From Thermus caldilimi (GTDB lineage: Bacteria; Deinococcota; Deinococci; Deinococcales; Thermaceae), in the NCBI RefSeq assembly GCF_004684245.1, contig NZ_CP038452.1:978796-1042795 (forward strand): 64,000 nt of DNA. Reading direction: 5' to 3'. Shown piece by piece: positions 37,625 through 46,853 of this stretch. Below the pieces are notes generated by a model. It had not been told where the DNA came from. It did not search any database and saw nothing but the letters and a program-made list of their open reading frames with translations. Both the position numbers and the translations under genes were made by a program. How positions within the stretch are numbered: the first letter of the stretch is position 1; every line of letters begins with the position of its first letter.

Positions 37625-40210
37625 ATGGAGCGCACACCGGGCGGGCGCATCGTTTGGCCCCTGCTTCCCCTCCTGCGGAAGGGGCTTTCCGGCCTGGGGG
37701 AGTCCCTGCAACTGGTGGCGGAGGCCCTCTCGGCCCAACGGGCCTACCTCTTCCGCTTGGAAAGGCGGGGCGAGGCTTGGTTCGCCTCTCAGCTGGCGGA
37801 GTGGGCAGCCTCTGGCGTTTCGCCCCAGCTCCAGAACCCCGCTTTGCAGAACCTGCCTCTGCGGGAGGCGGGGTACGGGCGCTGGCTGGAGCGCTTCCTG
37901 GAGGACCAGGCGGTGGCAGGCCCCGTAGCCTCCTTCCCCGAGGAGGAAAGGCCCCTCCTGGAGGCCCAGGACATCCAAAGCCTCCTGGTGGTGCCCATCC
38001 GGGTGGAAGGGGAGCTCTGGGGCTTCCTGGGGGTGGACGACTGCCAGCGCCCCCGGGCCTTCAGCCCGGAAGAAGAGGCTTCCCTCCGGGGACTGGCGGA
38101 AGCCCTAGCCCGCACCCTGGAGCTTTGGGAACAGAGCCGTTGGCTAAAGCAGCTGGTGGAGGCCTCTCCCTTCTACCTGGCCCGCCTGGACCGGGAAGGT
38201 CGCCTCCTCTACGCCAACCCCGCCCTCCGGGCCGCCTTCCCGGACCCCCCCTCCCTCCCCCTGGCGGAGGCCTTGGCCGTCCCGGGCCGCCCCCGCACCC
38301 ACACTTCCCGGGGCATGCGGGCGGTGGAGTGGACGCTCCTGGCCGTTCCGGGCCCAGGAGGTGAGGTGCTGGAGATCCTCGCCTTAGGGGTGGACGTGAC
38401 GGAAAGGGAGGAAGCCCAGGCCAAGGAGGCGCGTTGGAGCACCTTCCGCAAGAACCTTCTAAAGGTCTACGAGACCCTCATGGCCGAAGGGCTTTCCGAC
38501 TCCATCTTCGGCCTGATCCTGGACGCCGCCTTGGACACCCTCCCCAGCGCCCAGGCGGGGAGCGTCACCGTGCTCATGGAGGACGGTTGCTACCACTTCG
38601 TGGCCGCCCGGGGCTACGACCTGAGGACCCTGCGCCAGGTGTGCCTGCGCCCCGAGGAACCCCTCTCCCTGACCGGCCACCGGGAGGCCCAGATCTTTAC
38701 CTGGAAGGACCTGGAGCGCTTTAACGCCCGCTTGGACGAGAAAAGGCGCAAGGTGATGGAGGAAGCCGGTAGGGTGCGGGAGATCCAGGCCATCCTCTCC
38801 GTCCCCGTGTACCTGGCGGGGGAGCGTAAGGCCTTTTTGTACCTGGATAACTTTGAGCGGGAGGATGCCTTCACCCCCTTGGACCTGGAGCTGGCCCAGG
38901 CCTTCGCCAGCCAGCTGGGGCTTCTCCTTAGAAGGCTGGAGCTCGAGGGGAGGCTACAGCACCTGGTCTACCACGACCCTCTCACCGGCCTTCCCAACCG
39001 CCTCTTCTTCCTGGAGAAGCTGGCCCAGGCCCTAAAGGAGGTTGGGGAAGAAACCCATAGCCTGGCCGTCTTGTACCTGGACCTGGACGGCCTCAAGCTG
39101 GTGAACGACCTGGAGGGCCACGCCGCCGGGGACGAGGTGCTGCGGACCATGGCCGCTCGGCTAAGGGCCGCCCTCCGTCCCCGGGATCTCCTGGCCCGGC
39201 AAGGTGGGGACGAGTTTTTGGTCCTCCTCACGGGGCTCAAGGCACCCGAAGAGGCCGCGCGGGTAGCGGAGCGGCTTTTAGAGGTGGTGCGCCTGCCCCT
39301 GCCCCTGGGGGGCCGGGTCCACCACCTCTCCACCTCCATCGGGATCGCCCTAGGGGAACCCGGCCTCTCCCCAGGAGAGCTCCTGCAGAGGGCCGACCTG
39401 GCCCTCTACCGGGCCAAGGGGGAAGGGAAGGACCGCCTGGCCTTCTTCGAGGCCCACCTGCAGGAGGCCCTGCGCCGGGAGATGCGCCTCTTGGAGGCCC
39501 TGCGGGAGGACCTGGAGCGGGGGGAGGGCCTTTGGCTCGCCTACCAACCCATCGTGGATCTCAGGACCGGTAAAAAAGTGGCTCTAGAAGCGCTTCTCCG
39601 CTGGCGGCTCGCCCCCCCTGCGGAGTTCGTCCCCTTGGCGGAGCGGCACCGCCTCATGCCCGAGCTGGGGCGGTGGGTGCTGCGCCAGGTCTGCCGGGAA
39701 AGGGAAAGGCACGGCCTGCCCGTCCACGTGAACGTAAGCCCCCAGGAGCTTTTGGACCCCGGTTACCCCGCTCGAGTGGCGGAGGTGTTGGAGGAAGCGG
39801 CCTGCCCCCCGGAGGAACTGGTCCTGGAGGTCACGGAAACCTCCCTCATCCCCGACGAGCGAGGCAGGGACGCCAACAAGGCCCTCGCCCTCCTCCGGAA
39901 GCTAGGGGTGAGGGTCTTCCTGGACGACTTCGGCTCCGGCTACTCCAGCCTGGAGCGCCTCTCAGCCCTCCCCGTGGACGGGGTCAAGCTGGGCCAGGCC
40001 TTCACCCGGGCCTTGGGAAGCCCCCCGGACCCGGAAAGCCCCGCCGCCCGGCTGGTGGCCGCTGTCTTGGCCTTGGCGCGGGCCCTGGGCCTCACCGCCA
40101 TCGCCGAGGGCATCGAGGACGAGGCCACCCGCGACTACCTGCGGCGCCTGGGCTTCCCCTTGGGCCAGGGTTACCTCTGGGGGAGGCCCGAGCCCCTGGC
40201 ACCCCTATAA
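37625..40210 (+). CDS. GAF-PAS-GAF-GGDEF-EAL bifunctional c-di-GMP protein
   Basis: An 861-residue cytoplasmic protein: a GAF-like domain, a short PAS segment (ASPFYLARLDREGRLLYANP), a second GAF, then GGDEF (DPLTGLPNRLFF; ARQGGDEFLVLL with RxxD site RPRD) and EAL (ALEALLRWR, NVSPQEL, EVTETSL, DDFGSGYSSL, AEGIED). Both catalytic motifs are intact, so it could make and break c-di-GMP. The ATG at 37625 follows a close promoter; an earlier in-frame start overlaps the -10 box. Its stop overlaps the next start by one base. Confidence 0.92.
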   Translation: MERTPGGRIVWPLLPLLRKGLSGLGESLQLVAEALSAQRAYLFRLERRGEAWFASQLAEWAASGVSPQLQNPALQNLPLREAGYGRWLERFLEDQAVAGPVASFPEEERPLLEAQDIQSLLVVPIRVEGELWGFLGVDDCQRPRAFSPEEEASLRGLAEALARTLELWEQSRWLKQLVEASPFYLARLDREGRLLYANPALRAAFPDPPSLPLAEALAVPGRPRTHTSRGMRAVEWTLLAVPGPGGEVLEILALGVDVTEREEAQAKEARWSTFRKNLLKVYETLMAEGLSDSIFGLILDAALDTLPSAQAGSVTVLMEDGCYHFVAARGYDLRTLRQVCLRPEEPLSLTGHREAQIFTWKDLERFNARLDEKRRKVMEEAGRVREIQAILSVPVYLAGERKAFLYLDNFEREDAFTPLDLELAQAFASQLGLLLRRLELEGRLQHLVYHDPLTGLPNRLFFLEKLAQALKEVGEETHSLAVLYLDLDGLKLVNDLEGHAAGDEVLRTMAARLRAALRPRDLLARQGGDEFLVLLTGLKAPEEAARVAERLLEVVRLPLPLGGRVHHLSTSIGIALGEPGLSPGELLQRADLALYRAKGEGKDRLAFFEAHLQEALRREMRLLEALREDLERGEGLWLAYQPIVDLRTGKKVALEALLRWRLAPPAEFVPLAERHRLMPELGRWVLRQVCRERERHGLPVHVNVSPQELLDPGYPARVAEVLEEAACPPEELVLEVTETSLIPDERGRDANKALALLRKLGVRVFLDDFGSGYSSLERLSALPVDGVKLGQAFTRALGSPPDPESPAARLVAAVLALARALGLTAIAEGIEDEATRDYLRRLGFPLGQGYLWGRPEPLAPL

Positions 40211-43128
40211 TGAAAAGAAGCGTGCGGCTGAGCGAGCCCTTGAAAATCACCCTCGTCTACGCCGTGTTCTCCCTGGCCTGGATCCTAGGTAGCGACCGCC
40301 TCCTCCTAGGCCTCTTCCCCGCCGCCGAAGCGCTTACGCGGTGGCAGACCGGAAAGGGCCTGCTCTTTGTCCTCCTCTCCTCCCTGCTCATCCACCTCCT
40401 GGCAAAACGCTGGGAGGAAAGCCACAGGCAAGCGGCGGAAACCCTGGAAGTTGCGGAACGACGCTTCCGTCTCCTCTTCCAGGCCCATCCCCTGCCCATG
40501 TGGGTGTACGACCTGGAGAGCTTGCGTTTCTTGGAGGTAAATCAGGCTGCCGTGGAAAAGTACGGCTATACCCGGGAAGAGTTCCTCACCATGACCATTT
40601 TGGGCATCCGGCCCGAAAGGGAACGCACCAAGCTCCTAGAGGACCTAAAAAACCCGAGGCCTCCCCTGCAACACTCGGGCCCCTGGACTCACCGCCTCAA
40701 GAACGGGCGGGAGATCCAGGTGGAAATCTTCTCCCATCTCCTTGAATGGGAGGAGAGGCCTGCGGTGCTGGTGGTAGCCCTGGACGTAACCCAACGCCTT
40801 CAGGCTGAGGCCACCATGCGCCTCTTGCAAAATGCCCTGGAAGCCGCCTATGAAGCCGTGGTCCTCACCGACCGCTCGGGACACATAGAGTGGGTGAACC
40901 CCGCCTTCACCCAGCTTACTGGCTACACCCTGGAGAAAGCCCTGGGGAAAAACCCCCGCATCCTGAAGTCCGGTGTGCAGGACCAGGCCTTCTACGAGAA
41001 TCTTTGGGACACCATCCTCTCCGGAAGGGTGTGGGAAGGGGAAATCGTCAACCGCCGCAAGGACGGCACCCTTTACACCGAGCACATGACCATAACCCCC
41101 GTAAGGGAGGGCGGGGAGATCCGTCACTTCGTTGCCATCAAGCGGGACGTCACCGAAGAAAAGGCCCGGGAAAGAGCCTTAAGGGAATCGGAAGCCCTCT
41201 TCCGCACCCTGGCGGAAACCGCCCCTGCCCTCATCCTCATGTGGCAGGAGGAGCGCCTTACCTTTGCCAACGAGGAAGCCATCCGCCTCACCGGCTACAC
41301 CCGGGAGGAACTCGCTAGCCGCCCCATCTGGGAGTTTGTCCACCCCGCTGACCGAGCTATGGTCCGGGAACGGGGTCTGGCCCGGCTCCGGGGGGAAGCC
41401 CCTCCCAGCCGCTACACCTTCCGCATCCTCACCAAGGAGGGGGAGGTGCGCTGGCTGGACTACTCCGCCGCCCGAGTGGAGATCGGCGGTAAGCCCGCCA
41501 TCATGGGCGTGGGCCTAGACATCACCGAGGCCAAGGAACGGGAACTGGCCCTCGAGGCCTTCGCCCGGGTCAGCATAGCCCTGCGGCAAAGCGAGGAGCT
41601 TAAGGAAATGATGGAGGCCGCTTTGGATGCGGCCCTGAAAGCCTTGGAGGCCCCGGTGGGTAGCATCCTCCTCTATGACGCTGACACCGGCCGATTAGAG
41701 GAAGCGGCGAGCCACGGCTGGCTTAAGGAGATCCCCACGCCGGAAACCCTGGGGGAGGAGGGCCTGGTGGCCCGGGCCTTCCGGGGTGAGGTGGTGGTGA
41801 GCCCGGATTTGAAGCGGGATCCAAGGGTACGCCCCGGAGCCAAGCCCTTGGTCCCCGAAGGGTGGAGCGGGGTGGTGGCTCCCCTCCTGGCGGGGAAAGA
41901 ACCCGTGGGCACCCTCACCCTGGCCTGGCCCCACCCCCGCACCCCCACGGCCTCTGAGGCGAACCGGATCCTCCTCTTGGTTGAGGCCATAGGCAACGCC
42001 GTCCGCCGGGCGAGCCTACGGCGCAAGCTGGCCCTGCGGGTGGAGCACCTCGAGGCCCTGCGGGCCGTGGACCAGGCCATCGCCGCCTCCCTGGAACTGG
42101 AGCCCGCCCTAGAGGTCTTCTTCAATCAGGTGATGCGCCTCCCCCTGGAGGCCGCAGCCCTCTTCCTTTATGACCCGAAGGAAAAGGTCCTGGAGCTCCG
42201 GGGCCTGCGGGGGTTCTACACCCCCAAGCGGGCGGTTCCCCGGCGCTTACTCTTGGGCCAAGGCCACGTGGGAAGGGCCGCCCTCACGGGTGAGGTGGTC
42301 TTCGTTCCCGACCTGGCCCAAGACCCTGGGACCGAGCCCGAGTTCACGCTAAAGGAGGGGCTGGTGGCGGAAAAGGCCTACCCCCTCTTCGCCAAGGGGC
42401 GGCTCCTTGGGGTTCTTGCAACCTTCACCCGTAGACCTTGGAACCTTGCACCTGAGGACGAGGAGTTTTTGGAGTCCTTGGTATCCCAGGGGGCCGTGGC
42501 CCTGGACAATGCCCTCACCTTCCAGGACCTTCTGAAAAGCCAACGGGAACTGGAGGCCGCTTACGACCTGACCCTTTGGGGCTGGGCTAAGGCGGTGGAG
42601 TTAAGGGACCAGGAAACCGCCGGCCACACCGAGCGGGTCACGGAGCTCACCCTGCGCCTCGCCCGCGCCCTGGGGGTGCCCGAGGAAGACCTGGACGACA
42701 TCCGGCGGGGGGCCATCCTCCACGACGTGGGCAAGCTGGCCATCCCCGACGCCATCCTCCTCAAGCCCGGCCCCCTCACCGAGGAGGAGTGGACCATCAT
42801 GAAGAAGCACCCCGTCTACGCTTACGAGTGGCTTTCCGGCATCCCCTTCCTCAAAAAGGCCCTGGAGATCCCCTACGCCCACCACGAGCGCTGGGACGGC
42901 TTGGGCTACCCCCGGGGGCTGAAGGGGCAGGAGATCCCCCTTGCCGCCCGCATCTTCGCCGTGGTGGACGTGTACGACGCCCTGACCTCCGACCGCCCTT
43001 ACCGGAAGGCTTGGTCCAGGGAAAAGGCCCTGGCCTACATAGAGGAGCAAGGAGGCCAGCAGTTTGACCCCGAGGTGGTGGCGGCCTTCCTGAGGTTGAT
43101 GGCCGGGGAAGAGCATCGCCTGTCCTAA
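40210..43128 (+). CDS. Membrane PAS-GAF HD-GYP phosphodiesterase
   Basis: A 972-residue protein: two N-terminal membrane spans (about 10-30 and 50-66), three PAS domains (one begins RRFRLLFQAHPLPMWVYDLE), two GAF domains and a C-terminal HD-GYP domain. The catalytic motifs are HDVGK and HHERWDGLGYP, so c-di-GMP hydrolysis is likely. I chose the ATG at 40210 (MKRSVRLSEPLK); the long upstream extension is an out-of-frame read of the EAL gene. It is coupled to that gene (TAATG). Confidence 0.9.
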   Translation: MKRSVRLSEPLKITLVYAVFSLAWILGSDRLLLGLFPAAEALTRWQTGKGLLFVLLSSLLIHLLAKRWEESHRQAAETLEVAERRFRLLFQAHPLPMWVYDLESLRFLEVNQAAVEKYGYTREEFLTMTILGIRPERERTKLLEDLKNPRPPLQHSGPWTHRLKNGREIQVEIFSHLLEWEERPAVLVVALDVTQRLQAEATMRLLQNALEAAYEAVVLTDRSGHIEWVNPAFTQLTGYTLEKALGKNPRILKSGVQDQAFYENLWDTILSGRVWEGEIVNRRKDGTLYTEHMTITPVREGGEIRHFVAIKRDVTEEKARERALRESEALFRTLAETAPALILMWQEERLTFANEEAIRLTGYTREELASRPIWEFVHPADRAMVRERGLARLRGEAPPSRYTFRILTKEGEVRWLDYSAARVEIGGKPAIMGVGLDITEAKERELALEAFARVSIALRQSEELKEMMEAALDAALKALEAPVGSILLYDADTGRLEEAASHGWLKEIPTPETLGEEGLVARAFRGEVVVSPDLKRDPRVRPGAKPLVPEGWSGVVAPLLAGKEPVGTLTLAWPHPRTPTASEANRILLLVEAIGNAVRRASLRRKLALRVEHLEALRAVDQAIAASLELEPALEVFFNQVMRLPLEAAALFLYDPKEKVLELRGLRGFYTPKRAVPRRLLLGQGHVGRAALTGEVVFVPDLAQDPGTEPEFTLKEGLVAEKAYPLFAKGRLLGVLATFTRRPWNLAPEDEEFLESLVSQGAVALDNALTFQDLLKSQRELEAAYDLTLWGWAKAVELRDQETAGHTERVTELTLRLARALGVPEEDLDDIRRGAILHDVGKLAIPDAILLKPGPLTEEEWTIMKKHPVYAYEWLSGIPFLKKALEIPYAHHERWDGLGYPRGLKGQEIPLAARIFAVVDVYDALTSDRPYRKAWSREKALAYIEEQGGQQFDPEVVAAFLRLMAGEEHRLS

Positions 43129-43221
43129 GGGCCGATGCGCGAAACTTACCCGGGAGAAGGCGAGGAGGCATGACCCCGGCTTTTTGGGGGCCCCGTCGTA
43201 GCCCAAGCCAAGACAGAGCAC

Positions 43222-43523
43222 TTAGACCCAGCCCAGGAGCCGCCGGGCCTCCGGGGAGAGGCGGGCCGGAGTCCAGGGGGGTCAAAGGTAAGCTCCACCG
43301 CCACCTCCTCTATGCCCGGGATGCGGCTTAAGGCCTGGCGCACCGCCTCCCCCATACTGTCGTGCAGGGGGCAGCCCGGGGTGGTGAGGGTCATGCGCAC
43401 ATAGGCCCTGGGGGGGTCCACCTTGAGCTCGTAGATGAGCCCCAGGTTGACCACATCCAGGCCCAGCTCCGGGTCATAGACCGTCCGCAAAAGGTTCCAC
43501 GCCTGTTCCTCCAAAGGGTTCAT
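43222..43523 (-). CDS. MIP18/PaaD-like (DUF59) protein, C-terminus frameshifted
   Basis: A protein of about 100 residues in the family of SufT/PaaD Fe-S assembly factors: [40 protein letters not shown] and VELTFDPP. As written, the frame leaves the family after DPP and runs to 43146. One more G in the G6 run at 43276-43281 gives the expected ending [20 protein letters not shown] and a stop at 43222-43224. The ATG at 43523 overlaps the stop of the 12-TM gene, so it ends the accessory denitrification operon and may mature an Fe-S enzyme there. Confidence 0.8.
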
Positions 43524-44671
43524 CGCCGCATCACCTCCCAAAGGGCGTAAACATGGGGGAAAACCCCCAAGAGGTAGGCCCAGCCCGCCCCAGGAAAGAG
43601 GGGAAAAAGGAAGGCCCCAAGGGCCAACAAGGCCCCTGCCCCATACCCTGCACCTTCCGGGAGCATTTCCTTAAGCAGGGGCACCTTTTCCTTCCCTGCC
43701 CTTGGGGCATACCGGTGGGTCCAGACCAGAAAGGGCAGGATCTTGTAAAGCATCCCCGTCACCATCAGCCCCACGAAGCCCAAGGCAAACCAAAGAGCCG
43801 CCCATACGGGGTTAAAGGGCAGGGCCAGAAGGGCCAGGCCCAGGAAGAAGAGGCCGAGGAGGTAGTGCCGCACCCCGATATCCAGGGCTTTTTTCATGCG
43901 GTTTTTGAGGATGCGCCAGGTGTCGTAGAGGGCCAGGGCGTAGGAAAGAAGAAGGAGGAGATAGCCCAACCTCTCCCCCATGGCCAAACCCAGGAGCCCC
44001 AGGTTGGCCGCCCAAAGAAAGAGTCCCAAAACCCGCTCGTCCACCCCATGGGTGAGGGTGAACATGGAAAGAAGCTTGTACCCTACCCCCAGGATGGAGA
44101 GGAGAAAGACCCCGCCCAAACCGGCAAGGAGGTGCCAGGTGAGCCTTTCCGGATCGTAAAAGCCGTAGCGCTGGGAAAGGGCCTGGAAAAGCCCTAAGAG
44201 GGGGGTGAGGACCAGGTAGAAGACCACCCAGGCCAAGGCGGTGGCCACCCGGTTCCAGCGGGGAGCCTGGCGGAAGGTGAGGTAGGCGTGATAGGCGAAA
44301 AAGAGGAGGGCGAAAAACGCCAAGCCTCCTCCTACCGGAACCAAGGAAGGGGCCTGAGCAAAGCCCCAGGCCAGGAGCACCACCCCCAAGCCCCAAAGGG
44401 CCATCACGGGATAGCCCCACTCCGGGCGGTACAGGGGCGCCTCGAGGACCACCGGCAAGAGCTGGTGCATGGCCCCAAGAAGCACCCCCACCCCGAAGCC
44501 CAAAAGGAAGAGGTGGGCCACGGCCAAGCCCCAAGGATGCCGGGGCATGAAAAGGGCCTCGGGATGAAGGGCAAATAGGAGGCTTGCCGCTAAGAAAAAG
44601 GCCTCCCCCAGAAAGACGAAGCCAGCGGGAATGGAGAGGGGGATCACGCGGTTATGGGCGGTGACCAGCAT
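43520..44671 (-). CDS. 12-TM membrane protein resembling NnrS / CcoN-like heme proteins
   Basis: A 383-residue integral membrane protein with about 12 spans and conserved-looking His in several of them ([46 protein letters not shown]). The pattern recalls NnrS and the subunit I fold of heme-copper oxidases, common in NO and denitrification clusters, but I cannot place it firmly. A DnrT/FNR-type palindrome is centred 42.5 bp before its ATG, so it may have its own anaerobic promoter. Confidence 0.75.
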   Translation of the reverse strand: MLVTAHNRVIPLSIPAGFVFLGEAFFLAASLLFALHPEALFMPRHPWGLAVAHLFLLGFGVGVLLGAMHQLLPVVLEAPLYRPEWGYPVMALWGLGVVLLAWGFAQAPSLVPVGGGLAFFALLFFAYHAYLTFRQAPRWNRVATALAWVVFYLVLTPLLGLFQALSQRYGFYDPERLTWHLLAGLGGVFLLSILGVGYKLLSMFTLTHGVDERVLGLFLWAANLGLLGLAMGERLGYLLLLLSYALALYDTWRILKNRMKKALDIGVRHYLLGLFFLGLALLALPFNPVWAALWFALGFVGLMVTGMLYKILPFLVWTHRYAPRAGKEKVPLLKEMLPEGAGYGAGALLALGAFLFPLFPGAGWAYLLGVFPHVYALWEVMRR

Positions 44672-44707
44672 CGGCTTAATCCTGAACTACCCGCTCGGAA
44701 TCGGCCA

Positions 44708-44719
44708 TGACCCAGGTCA
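44708..44719. promoter_or_regulatory. FNR-type operator, copy 1
   Basis: TGACCCAGGTCA, centred 42.5 bp before the ATG at 44671. The geometry TGA-N6-TCA is that of FNR/CRP-family sites. It is one of three near-identical copies in the denitrification island. Confidence 0.6.
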
Positions 44720-44723
44720 AGCC

Positions 44724-45566
44724 CTAGCGGCCCGGGGGCAGAAGGGTGAGAAGGTCGCCTTCTCGCAAAGGGGTGGCCAGGCCCTGAAGGTAACGCACAT
44801 CCCGGCCGTTTAGAAGCACCGCCCACCGGGGCCTAAGCCGCCAGAGGGTCTTAGGCTCCAGCCAAAGCCCCACCTCCTCCTCGGCGGCCAGGGCCTCCAG
44901 GGCCAGGTCCCTTAAAGCGGGGGTTGCGGTGAAAACCTTGTGTAACGCCTCCCCTACGCTTCCCGCCCTTAAGGAAAGGGGTCTGGGCAGGGCGGGGTGG
45001 GCCAGGCCCAAAGCCTGGAAGCGCACAGCCGCCTTCCCCTCCCTAAGGGCAAGGGCGGCGTCAAACCCTTTCCGCATCACCTCCTCCTGGGCGGAGAGGT
45101 AGATGAGCCAGGGGCGCACATCCCGCACCCTCTCCGCCACGTACCGCCCCACCTGGGCGAAGGAAAGGCCCACGTACTCCGGGGGAATCCAGGCTCTCTT
45201 GGGGCCCAAGCCCCCATGCCAGAGCCCCGCCCGGTATACCTCCCGGGCGAACTCCTTGGAGGTATCCACCCCGATGGCGCGGGCCAGCCAGGCGGAGAAG
45301 AAAGCCCGCCTCGCGTAAAGCTCCTCCTCCGGCACCCTTCCCTCCCAGCCCAAGGCCCGGGCGGTTCCGGGGTGGCGGCTTAGGTGGTCGTAAACCCCAG
45401 CCACAAAGGAAGCCGCTTCCTCAAGGAGCCTTTCCGCATCCAGGCGCATGGCCCGTTTCTCCTCCTCCCCAAGGCCGCCAAAGGCGAGAAGGTCGGCAAA
45501 GACCTCCTCAGGCAAAGGCGGCAGGTCCAGGACAAGGGCTTCCTCGCGCAGCACCACCCTTTTCAC
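44724..45566 (-). CDS. Protoglobin fused to a MoaD-like beta-grasp domain
   Basis: A 280-residue fusion. Residues 20-170 look like a protoglobin / globin-coupled sensor domain: SFVAGVYDHLSRHPGTA, then YRAGLWHGGLGPKRAWIPPE with His117 as likely proximal heme ligand, then a long helix. Residues 179-280 match MoaD/ThiS-type proteins (VRFQALG, LRAGSVGEALHKVF, VLLNGRDVRYLQG, PLREGDLLTLLPPGR). It ends PPGR, not in the Gly-Gly needed for sulfur carriage. The GTG at 45566 overlaps the upstream stop (GTGA) and follows GGAGGGGAGG. It may sense O2 or NO, or link molybdopterin supply to nitrate reduction; the role is unknown. Confidence 0.8.
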   Translation of the reverse strand: MKRVVLREEALVLDLPPLPEEVFADLLAFGGLGEEEKRAMRLDAERLLEEAASFVAGVYDHLSRHPGTARALGWEGRVPEEELYARRAFFSAWLARAIGVDTSKEFAREVYRAGLWHGGLGPKRAWIPPEYVGLSFAQVGRYVAERVRDVRPWLIYLSAQEEVMRKGFDAALALREGKAAVRFQALGLAHPALPRPLSLRAGSVGEALHKVFTATPALRDLALEALAAEEEVGLWLEPKTLWRLRPRWAVLLNGRDVRYLQGLATPLREGDLLTLLPPGR

Positions 45567-46000
45567 CCTCCCCTCCTTTCCCTTTCCTCCCGCATTTTCC
45601 TCAGCATATCCCCCGTGACCACCCGCCTGTGCATGGCACAGGCGAAGACCAAGGTGGCCAAAAGCTGAAGCCCACCGGACACCGCAAGCCAAGGGCGCAG
45701 GCCCTCTTGGCCCAGGAAATAGAGGGGCTCGAGGACGAGCCTTAGGAGCAGGCCAGCGTTGAGAAGAACGAAGGTGAGCCCCTCGAGGCGATCCTGCCTC
45801 AGGCCCCCGGGCCTGGGCATCATCCAGTAGGCCACCCCCATGACCATCTGCAGGAAGAAGCCCACCAGCCCCGCATGCACGTGGGAGGGGCGAAAAGGGC
45901 CTTGCAGGCCGGGAAAGAGGTAGAAGAAGGTGCCCAGCCAAGCAGTGTAGACCAGGTAAACCAAGGCCGCCCGCACGAAGAGGTAGTGCCAAAAGCCCAT
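45563..46000 (-). CDS. Small 4-TM heme-copper-like membrane protein
   Basis: A 145-residue protein with four spans. FRPSHVHAGLVGFFLQMVMG and VAYWMMPRP resemble helices of NO reductase / cbb3-type oxidase subunit I with two close His. It is too short to be a full oxidase subunit. It is coupled to the protoglobin fusion downstream and lies 31 nt after the DUF1858-DUF2249 gene. A role in NO handling or heme sensing is inferred from context. Confidence 0.75.
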   Translation of the reverse strand: MGFWHYLFVRAALVYLVYTAWLGTFFYLFPGLQGPFRPSHVHAGLVGFFLQMVMGVAYWMMPRPGGLRQDRLEGLTFVLLNAGLLLRLVLEPLYFLGQEGLRPWLAVSGGLQLLATLVFACAMHRRVVTGDMLRKMREERERRGG

Positions 46001-46031
46001 GGGTCCCTCCTGGGAAACCGGCCCCCAGGGC

Positions 46032-46853
46032 CTAGCCTCCCTTGCGGATCAGGATCCTCACCTGCCCCGGGCCCAGGTCCTTGAGGAGGTAGGCGTGCCC
46101 CTCCTCCTCGAGGCGGGCCAGGAGGTGCACCGGACGGCGCACGTGGTGGACCAGAAGCTTCTCCCCAGGCCTTAGCCTGGCCAAGGCCTCCAGGACCCGC
46201 ATCATGGGCAGGGGGGGCTCGAGGTTCTCCTCAATGAAAACCTCCGCCTGGTAGTCCCGCCAGTCCTCCTCGCTTAAGGAAGCAGGACCCGCGACCACCC
46301 CCTGCCCTTCCCTCACCCCCTGGCGGTAAAAGTGAACGCGGTAGTGCCTCTCCCCAAGCCGCTCGCACCAGGCCAAAAAGCCCTGCTTTCCCAGGACCTT
46401 GTAAAGGGGAATGGGTTCAAAGAGCACCTCCAAAACCAGCTTCGTTCCGGGTCCCACCTCCCGGGCCGCTGCCATGATGGCCTGGAAGGGCTCTCCTCCC
46501 TGCTCCAGAATGGGCCGCACGTCCAAGTGGAAGCCAAGGGGGGCGGATAGCCAGGGAGGAGGTGGGGTGCCAAGAAGGCTTTCCACTTCCCCCACCGGCA
46601 CCTCCGGCCTGGCCTCCACCCCCAGGGCCCGGTTGAGGCGGGCCACCAGCTCCTCTGGCTCCAGCCCCCCGATCTTGGCCGCCTGGGCCACGGTGACCAG
46701 GTTGGGCATAGTCTTGCGCAGAAGGGGGTTTTTGAGCTTCTGGAAAGCGGGGCTGGCCTCCGCCAGGACCTGAAGGAGCTGGGGCCAGCGCCGCAAAACC
46801 TCGGCCACCTTCATCTCAGGCCGGACTACCTCTTGCCGATCCGCACCCGCCAT
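46032..46853 (-). CDS. DUF1858-DUF2249 protein
   Basis: A 273-residue soluble protein: an N-terminal DUF1858 helical domain (VAEVLRRWPQLLQVLAEASP), then two DUF2249-like domains (LDVRPILEQGGEPFQAIMAA; PPLPMMRVLEALARLRPGEK). DUF2249 proteins are frequent in denitrification and NO-response clusters and are related to TusA-like folds; their biochemical role is unsettled. The start at 46853 overlaps the DUF2249 gene by 28 nt; an ATG at 46814 is the alternative, but would cut into DUF1858. Confidence 0.82.
   Translation of the reverse strand: MAGADRQEVVRPEMKVAEVLRRWPQLLQVLAEASPAFQKLKNPLLRKTMPNLVTVAQAAKIGGLEPEELVARLNRALGVEARPEVPVGEVESLLGTPPPPWLSAPLGFHLDVRPILEQGGEPFQAIMAAAREVGPGTKLVLEVLFEPIPLYKVLGKQGFLAWCERLGERHYRVHFYRQGVREGQGVVAGPASLSEEDWRDYQAEVFIEENLEPPLPMMRVLEALARLRPGEKLLVHHVRRPVHLLARLEEEGHAYLLKDLGPGQVRILIRKGG

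Noticed and set aside
39673-40209. An N-terminal extension of about 179 codons to the HD-GYP protein
   Set aside because: It reads the EAL gene out of frame. The natural start with membrane spans is at 40210.
45567-45992. A long N-terminal extension of the protoglobin-MoaD protein
   Set aside because: It overlaps the 4-TM gene in another frame and is low-complexity; the GTG at 45566 has a good ribosome-binding site and overlaps the upstream stop.
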